Assembly (NCBI RefSeq): GCF_052119585.1 | Contig: NZ_JBGQOJ010000007.1 | Location: forward strand, 62,001 to 126,000 | From: JBGQOJ01 sp052119585 | GTDB lineage: Bacteria > Pseudomonadota > Alphaproteobacteria > Rhodobacterales > Rhodobacteraceae | Direction of reading: 5' to 3' | DNA: 64,000 nucleotides | Shown: piece after piece, positions 1 to 9,305 of the stretch | How the letters are laid out: each line of letters begins with the position of its first letter | Position numbering within the stretch: position 1 is the stretch's first letter | The notes under the pieces: model-generated | Told to the model about the DNA's origin: nothing | What the model saw: the letters and a program-made list of their open reading frames with translations, nothing else | Databases searched by the model: none | Translations under genes and position numbers: made by a program

Positions 1-159
1 CTGTTCGGGCGGCAGAACCTGATTGAGCTGATCATAGGTGATGTAGCCGCGTTCACGCGCATCGGCGATCATCTTTTTGACCGCGCTCTGGGACATATCC
101 AGACCCTGATCGTTGTCTTGATCGTCTTGTTTTGCGTCGTCGTCGTCTTTAACGGCCAT
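1..159 (-). CDS. rpoD: RNA polymerase sigma factor RpoD, N-terminal 53 codons only (runs off the window)
   Basis: Only the first 53 codons lie in the window; the gene continues beyond position 1. The protein starts with an acidic, Asp-rich stretch and then reads VKKMIADARERGYITYDQLN, which matches the sigma region 1.1 fold found at the start of housekeeping sigma-70 proteins. RpoD directs core RNA polymerase to housekeeping promoters. The position just downstream of dnaG on the same strand is the usual alphaproteobacterial macromolecular-synthesis arrangement, which supports the call strongly even from this short piece. Confidence 0.85.
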   Translation of the reverse strand, partial: MAVKDDDDAKQDDQDNDQGLDMSQSAVKKMIADARERGYITYDQLNQVLPPEQ

Positions 160-275
160 GCGGTGCTCCTAGAAGGGGGCGGATGATTCGGCGAGTGTTC
201 CCGAATCAATACGTTCGAATCAGTGATTCTAAAACCCGTTTACCCTGTTTTGTTTACCTATTCCTCACCAAAGCG

Positions 276-2267
276 TCAGGATTTGCTCCGTCCGCCTTTG
301 GCAAAGTCGATCTTTTCCAGCATTTGATCGAACGCAGAGCGTTCGTCCCTGCTTAACTTGGCGCCGTTCGGACCGACGTCGTATTGCGCCTTGTCTTCGC
401 TTTCGCTGCGAACGGCACGGTTCTGCGCCTCTGCCGCCTGCCCCAGCCGCCATGTCAGGCCCTCGTCCACGACCCCCCCCAGATCCATCATCGCCTCAGA
501 GATTTCCTTGCGGACACCTCTTTGCGATTCAAGCTTTGCCAGCTCTTCCGCGACACATAATCTGGCGAGGTCCGCGTTCGACGGGTCGCGCACGGGGGGC
601 GCCAGTTGCACATGGCTTGGTGCGAACAGCTTTTCAAGGGCATCCGCACCTGCGTCCGCTTCGATTTTTTGGCGCAACACCTGTGGATCGGGTTCTTTGG
701 CGTGGCGCAACAGGGCCGCACAGATCGCGCGGTGGTCTGGCACGGCGAAATCCAGCATCTCCAACTCGCTGATAAATTGCGGCAAAAGCGACGGTGACGA
801 CACAAGGGCGGCTAGGATCACCGCCTCGCGCAGGTGTTCGGCGATGTCCGCGCCCTGCCCCGCCAGCATAGAGCTTTTTGTGGTCGGCAGCGCGGGCAAG
901 GCAGCACCGATCCAGCCGGTGCCCTTCTTCCATTCGCCGCGCGGTTTTGCCCCGAATTCAGAACCGGCCTTGGGCGCGCGACCGGACCGGAACAGTTGCC
1001 ACCGCAGATCCTTGATGTCTTCGCCGTAATGGCTGCGGATCGAGGGGTCCTGGATTTTCTTGATGGCCTCGCGCAGGATCTTGTCCAGCGCGGCCTTGCG
1101 TTCTGGGCTGTCGAACACCTTGCCTTCGGTTTCGCGCCGCCACAGCAGGCTGACCATCGGCTGTGCCTCGTCCAGCAATTTCTGCATGCCAGCCGCACCT
1201 TGCGCCTTGATCAGGTCGTCGGGGTCGGTCTTTTCGGGCATCATGCAAAAGCGCAGGGATTTCCCCGCCTCCAACAGGGGCAACGCAAGGTCAATCACCC
1301 GCATTGCCGCCGCAAGACCGGCGCGGTCGCCGTCCAGCGTGATGATCGGCTCTGGTGAAATGCGCCACATCAGTTGCAGCTGGTCCTGTGTGATCGCGGT
1401 GCCAAGGGGGGCCACCGCCGCCCCGAACCCCGCCTGCGCCAATGCGATCACGTCCATATAGCCTTCGGCCACGATCAGGGGTTGCCCCTTGCCTGCGGCC
1501 TCTCTGGCGGGGGCGTGATTATACAGGCTGCGGCCTTTGTCGAACAGTTCGGTTTCCGGCGAATTCAGATACTTGGCCCGCGCATTCGGGTCCATCGACC
1601 GCCCGCCAAGACCGATACAGCGGCCCCGCGCGTCGCGGATCGGAAAGATGATGCGCCCCTTGAAACGGTCATAAGGGGCGCCGCCGTCATCGGGCCTCGC
1701 ACAAAGGCCCGCGTCGATGATCAGGTCGGGCGCGATGCCCTTGCCGGTCAGGTGGTTGAAGATGCCCTGCCGCGCGTCGGGCGCGAAACCGATGTCAAAG
1801 CGGTCCTGCGTGGGCATATCCAGCTTTCGCCGTTCCAGATAGGCGCGGGCCTCGGCGCCGGCGTTGGTTTTCAGTTGCAGGCGGTAAAAGCGCACCGCGT
1901 CTTGCATCACCTCTGCCAGCACGGTCCGGCGGTCTGATTTCTCTTGCGCCTTGGGGTCCTGCGCGGGGACGGTCATCCCCGCCTCGCCCGCGAGGATTTG
2001 AATTGCCTCCATAAAACCGACGTTCTCGGTTTCGCGCACAAAGGAAATCGCATCGCCCTTGGCGTGGCAACCAAAGCAATAATAGAACCCTTTCCGGTCA
2101 TCGACGTGAAAGCTGGCGGATTTTTCCTGATGGAAGGGGCATGGCGCCCACATATCGCCCTTGCCCTGATTGGACTTGCGCGTGTCCCACATGACCTTTC
2201 GCCCGACCACCTGCGAAAGCGAGGTGCGGGTGCGAAGTTCGTCAAGGAATCCGGGTGGCAGGCTCAT
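276..2267 (-). CDS. dnaG: DNA primase DnaG
   Basis: Synthesises RNA primers for replication. The 663-residue protein has the expected layout: an N-terminal zinc-binding domain with CPFH near residue 43 and CFGC near residue 64, the primase catalytic core with a TOPRIM segment (VAEGYMDVIALAQAGF, then LDGDRAG), and a C-terminal helicase-binding region. Length is typical for Rhodobacterales DnaG. It is followed on the same strand by rpoD after 116 bp. The sox operon ends only 56 bp upstream, so read-through from sox into dnaG is possible unless dnaG has its own promoter. Confidence 0.97.
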   Translation of the reverse strand: MSLPPGFLDELRTRTSLSQVVGRKVMWDTRKSNQGKGDMWAPCPFHQEKSASFHVDDRKGFYYCFGCHAKGDAISFVRETENVGFMEAIQILAGEAGMTVPAQDPKAQEKSDRRTVLAEVMQDAVRFYRLQLKTNAGAEARAYLERRKLDMPTQDRFDIGFAPDARQGIFNHLTGKGIAPDLIIDAGLCARPDDGGAPYDRFKGRIIFPIRDARGRCIGLGGRSMDPNARAKYLNSPETELFDKGRSLYNHAPAREAAGKGQPLIVAEGYMDVIALAQAGFGAAVAPLGTAITQDQLQLMWRISPEPIITLDGDRAGLAAAMRVIDLALPLLEAGKSLRFCMMPEKTDPDDLIKAQGAAGMQKLLDEAQPMVSLLWRRETEGKVFDSPERKAALDKILREAIKKIQDPSIRSHYGEDIKDLRWQLFRSGRAPKAGSEFGAKPRGEWKKGTGWIGAALPALPTTKSSMLAGQGADIAEHLREAVILAALVSSPSLLPQFISELEMLDFAVPDHRAICAALLRHAKEPDPQVLRQKIEADAGADALEKLFAPSHVQLAPPVRDPSNADLARLCVAEELAKLESQRGVRKEISEAMMDLGGVVDEGLTWRLGQAAEAQNRAVRSESEDKAQYDVGPNGAKLSRDERSAFDQMLEKIDFAKGGRSKS

Positions 2268-2323
2268 ACTGCATTATATCGGACGACGGGCGGCAAGAGT
2301 CTAGCGGGTCTGACGTGTGCGTT

Positions 2324-2890
2324 TCAGGATTGCGCCGCGACGGAGGTCATGGCGATGTGAATATCATGCACAACCGATACGCAAACCGACCGCATGACCA
2401 TGATATCGAAGGCATCCGCGCCGCTGCGTGTGATCGAGCAGGCAACGTGGAAAAGTTGCGTCCGCGCGGTTTGCCCGACGGGGAAAACCTGCGCGCGCAG
2501 ATCAACAGGCACCAGCCGCGCCAGAACATCCTCTGCCCGCGTGCCCGACAGCCGCATCACGCCCCAGCCGTCGGACTGATCCGTCAGGGCGGCATGGGCG
2601 GCCAGCCCGTCATCGGCCACGCCAAGTACCATGGCCTGCCCGCGCCCCGACCAGATGCACAAGGTGTCGCCCTTGGCGCTGGTCCGGTTCGGCGCCGGAA
2701 ACGTAACGCCATGGGCCGTTTTCAGTGCCGCAGACAATGCCTTTTCCCGGCCCCGATAGGGTGCAATCGAGGTGATGGCGACAGGTGTGATTTCCGTCAG
2801 GGTGCAGGTGCCGGCGGCAACCGGCAACAGCCCGTCAAGCGGTGTTCTGGCGATCAGATTAACCACGAACGCGTCCTCCTTCGGGGTCAT
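2324..2890 (-). CDS. soxG: sarcosine oxidase gamma subunit
   Basis: Small subunit of heterotetrameric sarcosine oxidase, which oxidises sarcosine to glycine and passes the methyl group to tetrahydrofolate or releases formaldehyde. At 188 residues it has the normal size and the family's weak similarity to the folate-binding aminomethyltransferase fold. Identification rests largely on position: last gene of the soxB-soxD-soxA-soxG order, with its start overlapping the soxA 3' end by 32 bp, which suggests translational coupling. Confidence 0.9.
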   Translation of the reverse strand: MTPKEDAFVVNLIARTPLDGLLPVAAGTCTLTEITPVAITSIAPYRGREKALSAALKTAHGVTFPAPNRTSAKGDTLCIWSGRGQAMVLGVADDGLAAHAALTDQSDGWGVMRLSGTRAEDVLARLVPVDLRAQVFPVGQTARTQLFHVACSITRSGADAFDIMVMRSVCVSVVHDIHIAMTSVAAQS

Positions 2891-5789
2891 AAAACACCGG
2901 ATCGCACACCTCGCACAGGGTTTCGATATTGCGCAGGTGGTCCACCAGTTTCACCTTTTGCCCGTGACGGGCACGACCGTTTTCCAGAAATCCCAGCGCC
3001 AGATAGCTGTTCAGCGTCGGCGAATAGCAGGCCGAGGTCACATAGCCCTTGTCGTTGACCCGCACCGCCGCATCGCCGTCATTGAACAGATGCGCGCCCG
3101 CCGTGATCTGGACCGATCCGTCAACGGGCCGCAGCCCGACCATCTGTTGCCGCCCGGGCCCGTTCAGCCCCTCGCGCAGGGCGGCGTCCTTGCCGATGCA
3201 GTCTTTCCCGTCCCAGACCATTTTCGCAAAGCCGATGTCAAAGGCGGTGGTGCGCCCGTGGATTTCGGAATGGGTGATATGGCCCTTTTCGATCCGCAGC
3301 ACGTTCAGCGCCTCCATCCCGTAGGCGCCGCCGCCCAGCATTTCCGCCCGCGCCAGCAGGTCGCGGAACAGCGCCTCGCCATAGCGGGCGGGAACGGCGA
3401 CCTCGTAGGCATGTTCGCCGCTGAAACTGATCCGGAACAAACGCCCCCGCACGCCCAGCACCCGGACCGGCCCGCAGGCCATAAAGGGCCAGGCATCGTC
3501 GGTCAGCGGTTCGGCCAGAACGGTCGCAAGCAGGTCGCGCGATCTGGGGCCGGCAACGGCAAACTGCGCCCATTGTTCGGTGACAGAGATAATGCGCACG
3601 TCAAGGTCAGGACGCAGGCATTGACTGACGAATTCCAGATGCCGCAACACCGGACCAGCGGCGGCGGTCGTGGTGGTCATCACGAAATGCGTGTCGCCCA
3701 GCCGCGCGGTGGTGCCGTCGTCCATGACATGGCCATCCTCGCGCAGCATAAGACCGTAGCGCACGCGCCCGACCTTCATCGTGGAAAAGCGGTTGGTGTA
3801 GACAAGATCGAGAAATGCGGCGGCGTCCTTGCCCTGAATGTCGATCTTGCCCAGCGTCGTCACATCGCAGACACCGACGGCGGTGCGGACCATCCCGACC
3901 TCGCGGTCGCAGCTTTCACGCCATGTGCTTTCGCCGGTTTTGGGGAAATAGCCGGGACGATACCACAGGCCCGCCTCGATCATCGGTGCGCCGCGCTCGA
4001 CCGTAGGTTTGTGCGAGGGTGTGAAACGCTGCGGGGCAAAGCCCTTGCCGCGGGCACCCGCGCCCATCGCGGCAATCGACACCGGCGAATAGGGCGGGCG
4101 AAAGGTTGTGGTGCCGGTTTCCGCAATCGTGCGACCCGTCGCATCCGCCAGAATCGCCAGCGCGTTGACGTTCGAGTTCTTGCCCTGATCGGGCGCCATC
4201 CCTTGCGTGGTATAGCGTTTCATATGCTCGACAGAGCGAAAGTTTTCCTGCGCGGCCAGTTTGACATCCTTGGTCGTCACATCGTTCTGGAAATCAAGCC
4301 AGGCGCGGCCCTTTGCGGGCACCTGCCACAGGGGTTCCAGCGCGTAGGCGTCATCCTCTGCCTCTGGCAATGTGACCTGCGGCACGGAACGGCCCTGTGC
4401 CTCCAGCACCATTTTGGCCCGCAGAAAGCCGGATTTCAACGCTCCTTTGGTCGAGAAGGTGCCAAGCGCGGCCCCCGCGACCTGCATCCCCGGAATGGCG
4501 CCGGGTTGCGGAATGAAGGCCTGTATCGCCTCGTTCCACTGCGGCCTGCCGTTCATGTGGCAGGTCAGATGCAGCGACGGGTTCCAGCCGCCCGACATCG
4601 CCAGACAATCGGTGGCGATGGTGCGGGTGCCGCCGGACTGTTGCACGGTGATCTCTTGCAGGCCAAGGCGGCCTTTGGTGGTGATGACCTGCCCGCCGGT
4701 GAACACAGGAAAATCGCCGCGCACCTTTGCATCTTCGCGACTGTCGATCACGCCCGCGATGGTGACCCCCGCCGCCTGAAGATCGCGCGCCGTGCGGTGC
4801 GCGTCGTCGTTGTTGCAAAAGACGGTCACGGCTTTTCCGGGTGCCACGCCCCAGCGGTTCAAATAGGCGCGAACGGCACCCGCCGCCATGATACCGGGAC
4901 GATCGTTCATCGGAAAGGCGACGGGGCGTTCCAACGCGCCGCTGCACAGAACCGCGCCCTTTGCCGCGATCCGCCAGAAGGTTTCCAGCGGCGCATCGCC
5001 CGCGTCGGCCTTGTGCAGGGACACCCGTTCCAGCGCGGCGTACGTGCCCTGATCGTAGGCACCCGTGACGGTGGTGCGGGTCATCAGGCGGACATTGCCC
5101 AGCGCCCGTAGCCTTGCAACCATTCCGGCGGCCCAGAGATGCCCCGGCTGCCCGTCAAGCAGGGTGGTTTCCGCGTTCAGGCGCCCCCCCATCAGGCTGT
5201 CCTCGTCCGCAAGGATCACATCGGCGCCCGCCTGTGCGGCAGTCAGGGCGGCGATCAGCCCCGCAGGCCCCGCGCCGATCACAAGCACATCGCAAAAGGC
5301 ATATGCCTTGTCGTAGCGGGCATCGTCATGCTGGCCGGACAGACCGCCAAGCCCGGCGGCGCGGCGGATCACCGGCTCATACAGCTTTTCCCAAAAGGCA
5401 CGTGGCCACATGAAGGTTTTGTAATAAAACCCCGCCGACAGAAACGGCGACAACATGTCGTTCACCGCCATCACATCACGGGCCAGCGAGGGCCAGTTGT
5501 TCTGGCTGTGCACCTGTAACCCGTTGTAGATTTCCTGCACCGTGGCCCGCACGTTGGGGGTTTTCGCGGCCCCCGATCCGGTTTCCATAAGGGCGTTCGG
5601 CTCCTCCGATCCGGCGGTCAGAACGCCGCGCGGGCGGTGGTATTTGAACGACCGCGCCATCAGCCGCACATCATTCGCCAGCAACGCCGAGGCCACCGTG
5701 TCGCCCTCGAGGCCACAGTAGCGCTGGCCGTCGAAGGTGAACGGAACAGAGCGTTCGCGGTTGATCAGTCCCTTGCCATCTATCCTCAT
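2859..5789 (-). CDS. soxA: sarcosine oxidase alpha subunit
   Basis: Large subunit (976 residues from the ATG at 5789) of heterotetrameric sarcosine oxidase. The N-terminus is a ferredoxin-like domain lacking a cluster (FTFDGQRYCGLEGDT), followed by a dinucleotide-binding domain with VLVIGAGPAGLIAALTAAQA, and a C-terminal aminomethyltransferase (GCV_T) domain that binds tetrahydrofolate. The open frame extends further upstream, but the start MRIDGKG is chosen because its ATG overlaps the soxD stop by 4 bp (ATGA) and matches the family N-terminus. It sits third in the soxBDAG operon. Confidence 0.97.
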   Translation of the reverse strand: MRIDGKGLINRERSVPFTFDGQRYCGLEGDTVASALLANDVRLMARSFKYHRPRGVLTAGSEEPNALMETGSGAAKTPNVRATVQEIYNGLQVHSQNNWPSLARDVMAVNDMLSPFLSAGFYYKTFMWPRAFWEKLYEPVIRRAAGLGGLSGQHDDARYDKAYAFCDVLVIGAGPAGLIAALTAAQAGADVILADEDSLMGGRLNAETTLLDGQPGHLWAAGMVARLRALGNVRLMTRTTVTGAYDQGTYAALERVSLHKADAGDAPLETFWRIAAKGAVLCSGALERPVAFPMNDRPGIMAAGAVRAYLNRWGVAPGKAVTVFCNNDDAHRTARDLQAAGVTIAGVIDSREDAKVRGDFPVFTGGQVITTKGRLGLQEITVQQSGGTRTIATDCLAMSGGWNPSLHLTCHMNGRPQWNEAIQAFIPQPGAIPGMQVAGAALGTFSTKGALKSGFLRAKMVLEAQGRSVPQVTLPEAEDDAYALEPLWQVPAKGRAWLDFQNDVTTKDVKLAAQENFRSVEHMKRYTTQGMAPDQGKNSNVNALAILADATGRTIAETGTTTFRPPYSPVSIAAMGAGARGKGFAPQRFTPSHKPTVERGAPMIEAGLWYRPGYFPKTGESTWRESCDREVGMVRTAVGVCDVTTLGKIDIQGKDAAAFLDLVYTNRFSTMKVGRVRYGLMLREDGHVMDDGTTARLGDTHFVMTTTTAAAGPVLRHLEFVSQCLRPDLDVRIISVTEQWAQFAVAGPRSRDLLATVLAEPLTDDAWPFMACGPVRVLGVRGRLFRISFSGEHAYEVAVPARYGEALFRDLLARAEMLGGGAYGMEALNVLRIEKGHITHSEIHGRTTAFDIGFAKMVWDGKDCIGKDAALREGLNGPGRQQMVGLRPVDGSVQITAGAHLFNDGDAAVRVNDKGYVTSACYSPTLNSYLALGFLENGRARHGQKVKLVDHLRNIETLCEVCDPVFYDPEGGRVRG

Positions 5790-6058
5790 GTGCGGGGGCC
5801 TTTCACGTCGGATGCCAAGGCCACATCCAGCACCTCGTGGGTCACTGTGTTGCGAGTCACGACCAGCCAACTGGTGCAGCCGGTTTCGTGATACCACAGG
5901 TCTTTTGTGACACCCGCAGGGTTGTCGCGCAGGTGCAGATAGCTGTCCCATGCGGCGACGGGTGCGCCTGCCTCGGGGCGGTTCAGGTAGTCATCGGCGC
6001 CCATATAGTAGAATTCGCGCCGGTCGCGGTCGCCGCACAAAGGGCAAGTGATACGCAT
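5786..6058 (-). CDS. soxD: sarcosine oxidase delta subunit
   Basis: Zinc-binding small subunit (90 residues) of sarcosine oxidase. The four expected zinc ligands are visible: Cys5 and Cys8 in CPLC, His57 and Cys61 in YHETGCTSW. The gene lies 11 bp after soxB and overlaps soxA by 4 bp, so the three are almost certainly co-transcribed and translationally coupled. Confidence 0.97.
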   Translation of the reverse strand: MRITCPLCGDRDRREFYYMGADDYLNRPEAGAPVAAWDSYLHLRDNPAGVTKDLWYHETGCTSWLVVTRNTVTHEVLDVALASDVKGPRT

Positions 6059-6069
6059 TGATCTATTCC

Positions 6070-7320
6070 CTAATGCAGGTTGTGTTGGCTGCCGGTGCCT
6101 TCTTCGTCCAGCAAGACACCGCGTTTAAAGCGGTCAAGGCGGAAGCGCGCGGCGGGTTCGTGGTGGTTGCCCGTGGCCATCAGATGGGAAAAGGAATAGC
6201 CAGAGCCCGGCACCGCCTTGAACCCGCCGTAGCACCAGCCACAGTTGATAAACAGTCCATCGGTATCGGTCTTGTCGATGATCGGGCTGCCATCGGGGGT
6301 CATATCCATGATGCCGCCCCAGGACCGCAGCACCCTGGCCTTGCCGATCATCGGCATCAGGGTCATCCCCGCCTCCATCACGTGTTCGGTCATCGACAGG
6401 TTCCCGCGCGCGGCGTAAGAGGCGTAGAAATCCAGATCGCCGCCAAAGACAAGGCCGCCCTTGTCGGACTGGCTGATGTAGAAATGGCCCGTGCCGAAGC
6501 TGATGACATGGTTGATGCAGGGTTTCAGCCCCTCGGTCACAAAGGCCTGAAGAACGTGGCTTTCGATCGGCAGGCGCATCCCCGCCATCGCCGCCACCTG
6601 CCCCGAGCGCCCCGCCACCACAATCGCCACCTTTTTGGCGCGGATCGCCCCGCGCGAGGTTTGCACGCCGGTGACCTTGCCGTTGACGATGTCGATGCCC
6701 GTCACCTCGCAGTTCTGGATCAGATCGACACCGCGCTGGTCGGCGCCACGGGCATAGCCCCAGGCCACCGCATCGTGCCGCGCCGTGCCACCGCGCGGGT
6801 GCAGCAATCCGCCGTAGATCGGAAACCGGGTCTGTTCGAAGTCAAGATAGGGCAGGTGTTCGCGCACGCCGTCGCGGTCCAGCAGGATCGCGTCATCGCC
6901 CTGATTGACCATCGCATTGCCGCGCCGCACAAAGGCGTCGCGCTGGCCGTCGGAATGGAACAGGTTGATCAGGCCGCGCTGCGAATGCATCGTGTTGTAG
7001 TTCAGATCCGCCTCCATTCCCTCCCAGAGTTTCAGGGAGTGGGAATAGAATTCGGAATTGCCGGGCAGAAAGTAGTTGGCGCGCACGATGGTCGTGTTCC
7101 GCCCGATATTGCCCGACCCGATATAACCCTTTTCCAGCACCGCCACATTGGTGATGCCGTGATTTTTCGCCAGATAATAGGCGGTCGCAAGCCCGTGCCC
7201 GCCGCCGCCGATGATGATGACGTCATACTCGGCCTTCGGTTCCGGGTCGCGCCACTGCGCGCCCCATCCCGTGTTGCCGGTCAATCCCTGACGCAGAACC
7301 TGCCAGCCCGAAAAACGCAT
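6070..7320 (-). CDS. soxB: sarcosine oxidase beta subunit
   Basis: Catalytic flavoprotein subunit (416 residues) that oxidises sarcosine. It has a Rossmann FAD motif (DVIIIGGGGHGLATAYYLA) near residue 33 and, near residue 180, TARHDAVAWGYA, whose His182 is the candidate for the covalent FMN seen in the family. The start MRFSGWQ at 7320 gives the usual length; an in-frame extension to 7446 has no family resemblance. First gene of soxBDAG; the 177-bp gap to the upstream glutamate dehydrogenase probably holds the operon promoter. Confidence 0.96.
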   Translation of the reverse strand: MRFSGWQVLRQGLTGNTGWGAQWRDPEPKAEYDVIIIGGGGHGLATAYYLAKNHGITNVAVLEKGYIGSGNIGRNTTIVRANYFLPGNSEFYSHSLKLWEGMEADLNYNTMHSQRGLINLFHSDGQRDAFVRRGNAMVNQGDDAILLDRDGVREHLPYLDFEQTRFPIYGGLLHPRGGTARHDAVAWGYARGADQRGVDLIQNCEVTGIDIVNGKVTGVQTSRGAIRAKKVAIVVAGRSGQVAAMAGMRLPIESHVLQAFVTEGLKPCINHVISFGTGHFYISQSDKGGLVFGGDLDFYASYAARGNLSMTEHVMEAGMTLMPMIGKARVLRSWGGIMDMTPDGSPIIDKTDTDGLFINCGWCYGGFKAVPGSGYSFSHLMATGNHHEPAARFRLDRFKRGVLLDEEGTGSQHNLH

Positions 7321-7497
7321 CGCTTTATCCCTATTGGCCCGGATCGCAGTGAACCAAGTCCCGGCCGACTGTTCAAGAGCCCGCGCCAGATTCCGCGTCG
7401 TTTCGCGACATAGAAGGGTCAAGGCGCGACGTTCGGTGAAAACCACGCGACATGGGCGGTTCGGGCCGCGCCGGTTTTGCCGCGCGGCCCGCGTCTA

Positions 7498-8928
7498 TCA
7501 CAACCCTTTGGCGCGGTAGCTGGCCGCGACGCGACCGATGGACACCAGATAGGCCGCCATTCGCAGATCGGTGACGCCCTCTTTCCCGTGCCAGACCTCT
7601 CGCATGTTCTGATAGGCGATGCGCATGGTGTCATCCAGGCCGGACCGGACAAGTTCCAGTTCCCCTGCGCCGCGCAGGTATTGCTCTTTGAAGCCGGGCG
7701 ACAGCTCCCACCCCAGTTGCTTGTCGTTCGACAGGCGTTCCAGTTCGTCGATCAGCAGTTGGTGGCGTCCTTCCTCCTGACGGCGCTGCATCCGGCCAAA
7801 GCGGATGTGCGACAGGTTCTTTACCCATTCAAAATAAGACACGGTGACACCGCCGGCGTTGGCATACATGTCGGGAATGATCACGGTGCCCTTGTTGCGC
7901 AGCACCTCGTCAGCGCCAGCGGTGATCGGGCCGTTCGCCGCCTCGATGATCAGCGGCGCCTTTATTCTGGCCGCATTGCCCATGTTGATAACGCCTTCCA
8001 GGGCGGCGGGGATAAGGATGTCACACGCCTCTTCCAGCAGTTTGGCACCGTCCTTGATAAAGGTGCCGCCAGTAAAGCCCGCGACGCCGCCGGTTCGGAT
8101 CATGTGGTCGCGCAGGGCGTCTATGTCGATGCCGTCCGCGTTCTGGATGCCGCCGTCCCGCTCGATCACACCGATAACCTTGCAACCGTCCATTTCCGAC
8201 AGGAACAGCGCCGCGTGATAGCCCACGTTGCCAAGCCCCTGAACGATCACACGCTTGCCGTCCAGCGTGCCAGCCAGGTTCGCGATCTTGACGTCCTCGG
8301 GGTGGCGGAAGAATTCCTGAAGCGCATATTGCACGCCGCGGCCCGTTGCCTCGACCCGTCCGGCGATGCCACCGGCGTTCAAAGGTTTGCCCGTCACACA
8401 GGCGCGACTGTTGATGTCGGTGGTGTTCATCCGCGCATACTGGTCGGCGATCCATGCCATTTCACGCTCGCCCGTTCCCATGTCGGGGGCCGGGACGTTC
8501 TGGCTGGGGTGGATCAGATCGCGCTTGATCAGTTCGTAGGCAAAGCGGCGGGTGATCAGTTCCAGTTCCTGTTCGTTCCATTCGCGCGGATCAATGCACA
8601 AACCGCCCTTGGAACCGCCGAACGGTGCCTCGACCAAAGCGCATTTATAGGTCATCAGCGCCGCGAGCGCCTCTACCTCGTCCTGATTGACGCCAAGCGA
8701 GTAGCGGATGCCGCCCTTGACCGGCTCCATGTGTTCCGAATGAACCGAGCGGTAGCCGGTGAATGTGGTCAACTGCCCCCGAAGCCGGACCCCGAAGCGC
8801 ACAGTATAGGTCGAGTTGCAAACGCGGATCTTCTGCTCAAGGCCCGGAGACAGATCCAGCAAGGCCACCGCCCTGTTGAACATCATATCTACGGATTGGC
8901 GGAAACTTGGTTCGTTCTTCGGTATCAT
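7498..8928 (-). CDS. Glu/Leu/Phe/Val dehydrogenase, probable glutamate dehydrogenase
   Basis: Interconverts glutamate and 2-oxoglutarate plus ammonium (inferred substrate). The 476-residue protein has the dimerisation domain followed by the catalytic motif APFGGSKGG near residue 100 with the active Lys, and an NAD(P)-binding Rossmann domain (VIVQGLGNVGYHAA). Length fits hexameric bacterial glutamate dehydrogenases. It lies upstream of the sox operon on the same strand, where it could handle nitrogen from glycine and sarcosine use. Leucine or phenylalanine specificity is less likely from length but not excluded. Confidence 0.9.
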   Translation of the reverse strand: MIPKNEPSFRQSVDMMFNRAVALLDLSPGLEQKIRVCNSTYTVRFGVRLRGQLTTFTGYRSVHSEHMEPVKGGIRYSLGVNQDEVEALAALMTYKCALVEAPFGGSKGGLCIDPREWNEQELELITRRFAYELIKRDLIHPSQNVPAPDMGTGEREMAWIADQYARMNTTDINSRACVTGKPLNAGGIAGRVEATGRGVQYALQEFFRHPEDVKIANLAGTLDGKRVIVQGLGNVGYHAALFLSEMDGCKVIGVIERDGGIQNADGIDIDALRDHMIRTGGVAGFTGGTFIKDGAKLLEEACDILIPAALEGVINMGNAARIKAPLIIEAANGPITAGADEVLRNKGTVIIPDMYANAGGVTVSYFEWVKNLSHIRFGRMQRRQEEGRHQLLIDELERLSNDKQLGWELSPGFKEQYLRGAGELELVRSGLDDTMRIAYQNMREVWHGKEGVTDLRMAAYLVSIGRVAASYRAKGL

Positions 8929-9305
8929 ATCGCTCTCCCAATACTGCTACGGCACCGCTGCGGCAGGAATGGTGCCATCACCCTGACCGACCGTAGGCCG
9001 AATAGACCACATCGAACACCCCAAAATCCCACAATGCGAATCAACCGGACTGGTTGCGAAAGATGGCACTGATATCGTGAACAGACCCTTAAGGCCGTCC
9101 GGAACCGGCAATTGCGCCGCAACCTGTCCTGAATTCGGAAACAGTTCTTGCGCATTGGCCGGAACTGGTCCCAGAACGTCTTGCAATTGACGGATTTCGT
9201 TAACATTTCGCCCAAATTTCGCCACAGGCGTCCGTCAAAAAGCAATAAGCGCATTGCGTCTGCGCATTGGGTGTCGATTCTTCGACGCCATCAAGGAATA
9301 CAGAC
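8929..9305. other. intergenic region between divergent gdh and tadG-like genes
   Basis: These 377 bp separate two divergent genes and must hold both promoters. I see no convincing gene: a 92-codon minus-strand frame (8947-9225) crosses much of it but resembles no family. A possible ribosome binding site (AAGGA) sits 7-8 bp before the tadG-like ATG at 9306. A single GTTAAC at about 9199 resembles half of a CtrA site, without a second half at the required spacing. The stretch is noticeably less GC-rich around 9190-9220. Confidence 0.5.

Noticed and set aside
2772..5111. Long open frame (779 codons) on the plus strand opposite soxA
   Set aside because: Antisense shadow of a GC-rich gene; rich in Arg/His/Gly, no domain, while the opposite strand has an unmistakable SoxA.
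8947..9225. 92-codon minus-strand frame in the gdh/tadG-like gap
   Set aside because: No recognisable family, no good ribosome binding site, and it occupies the space needed for two promoters.
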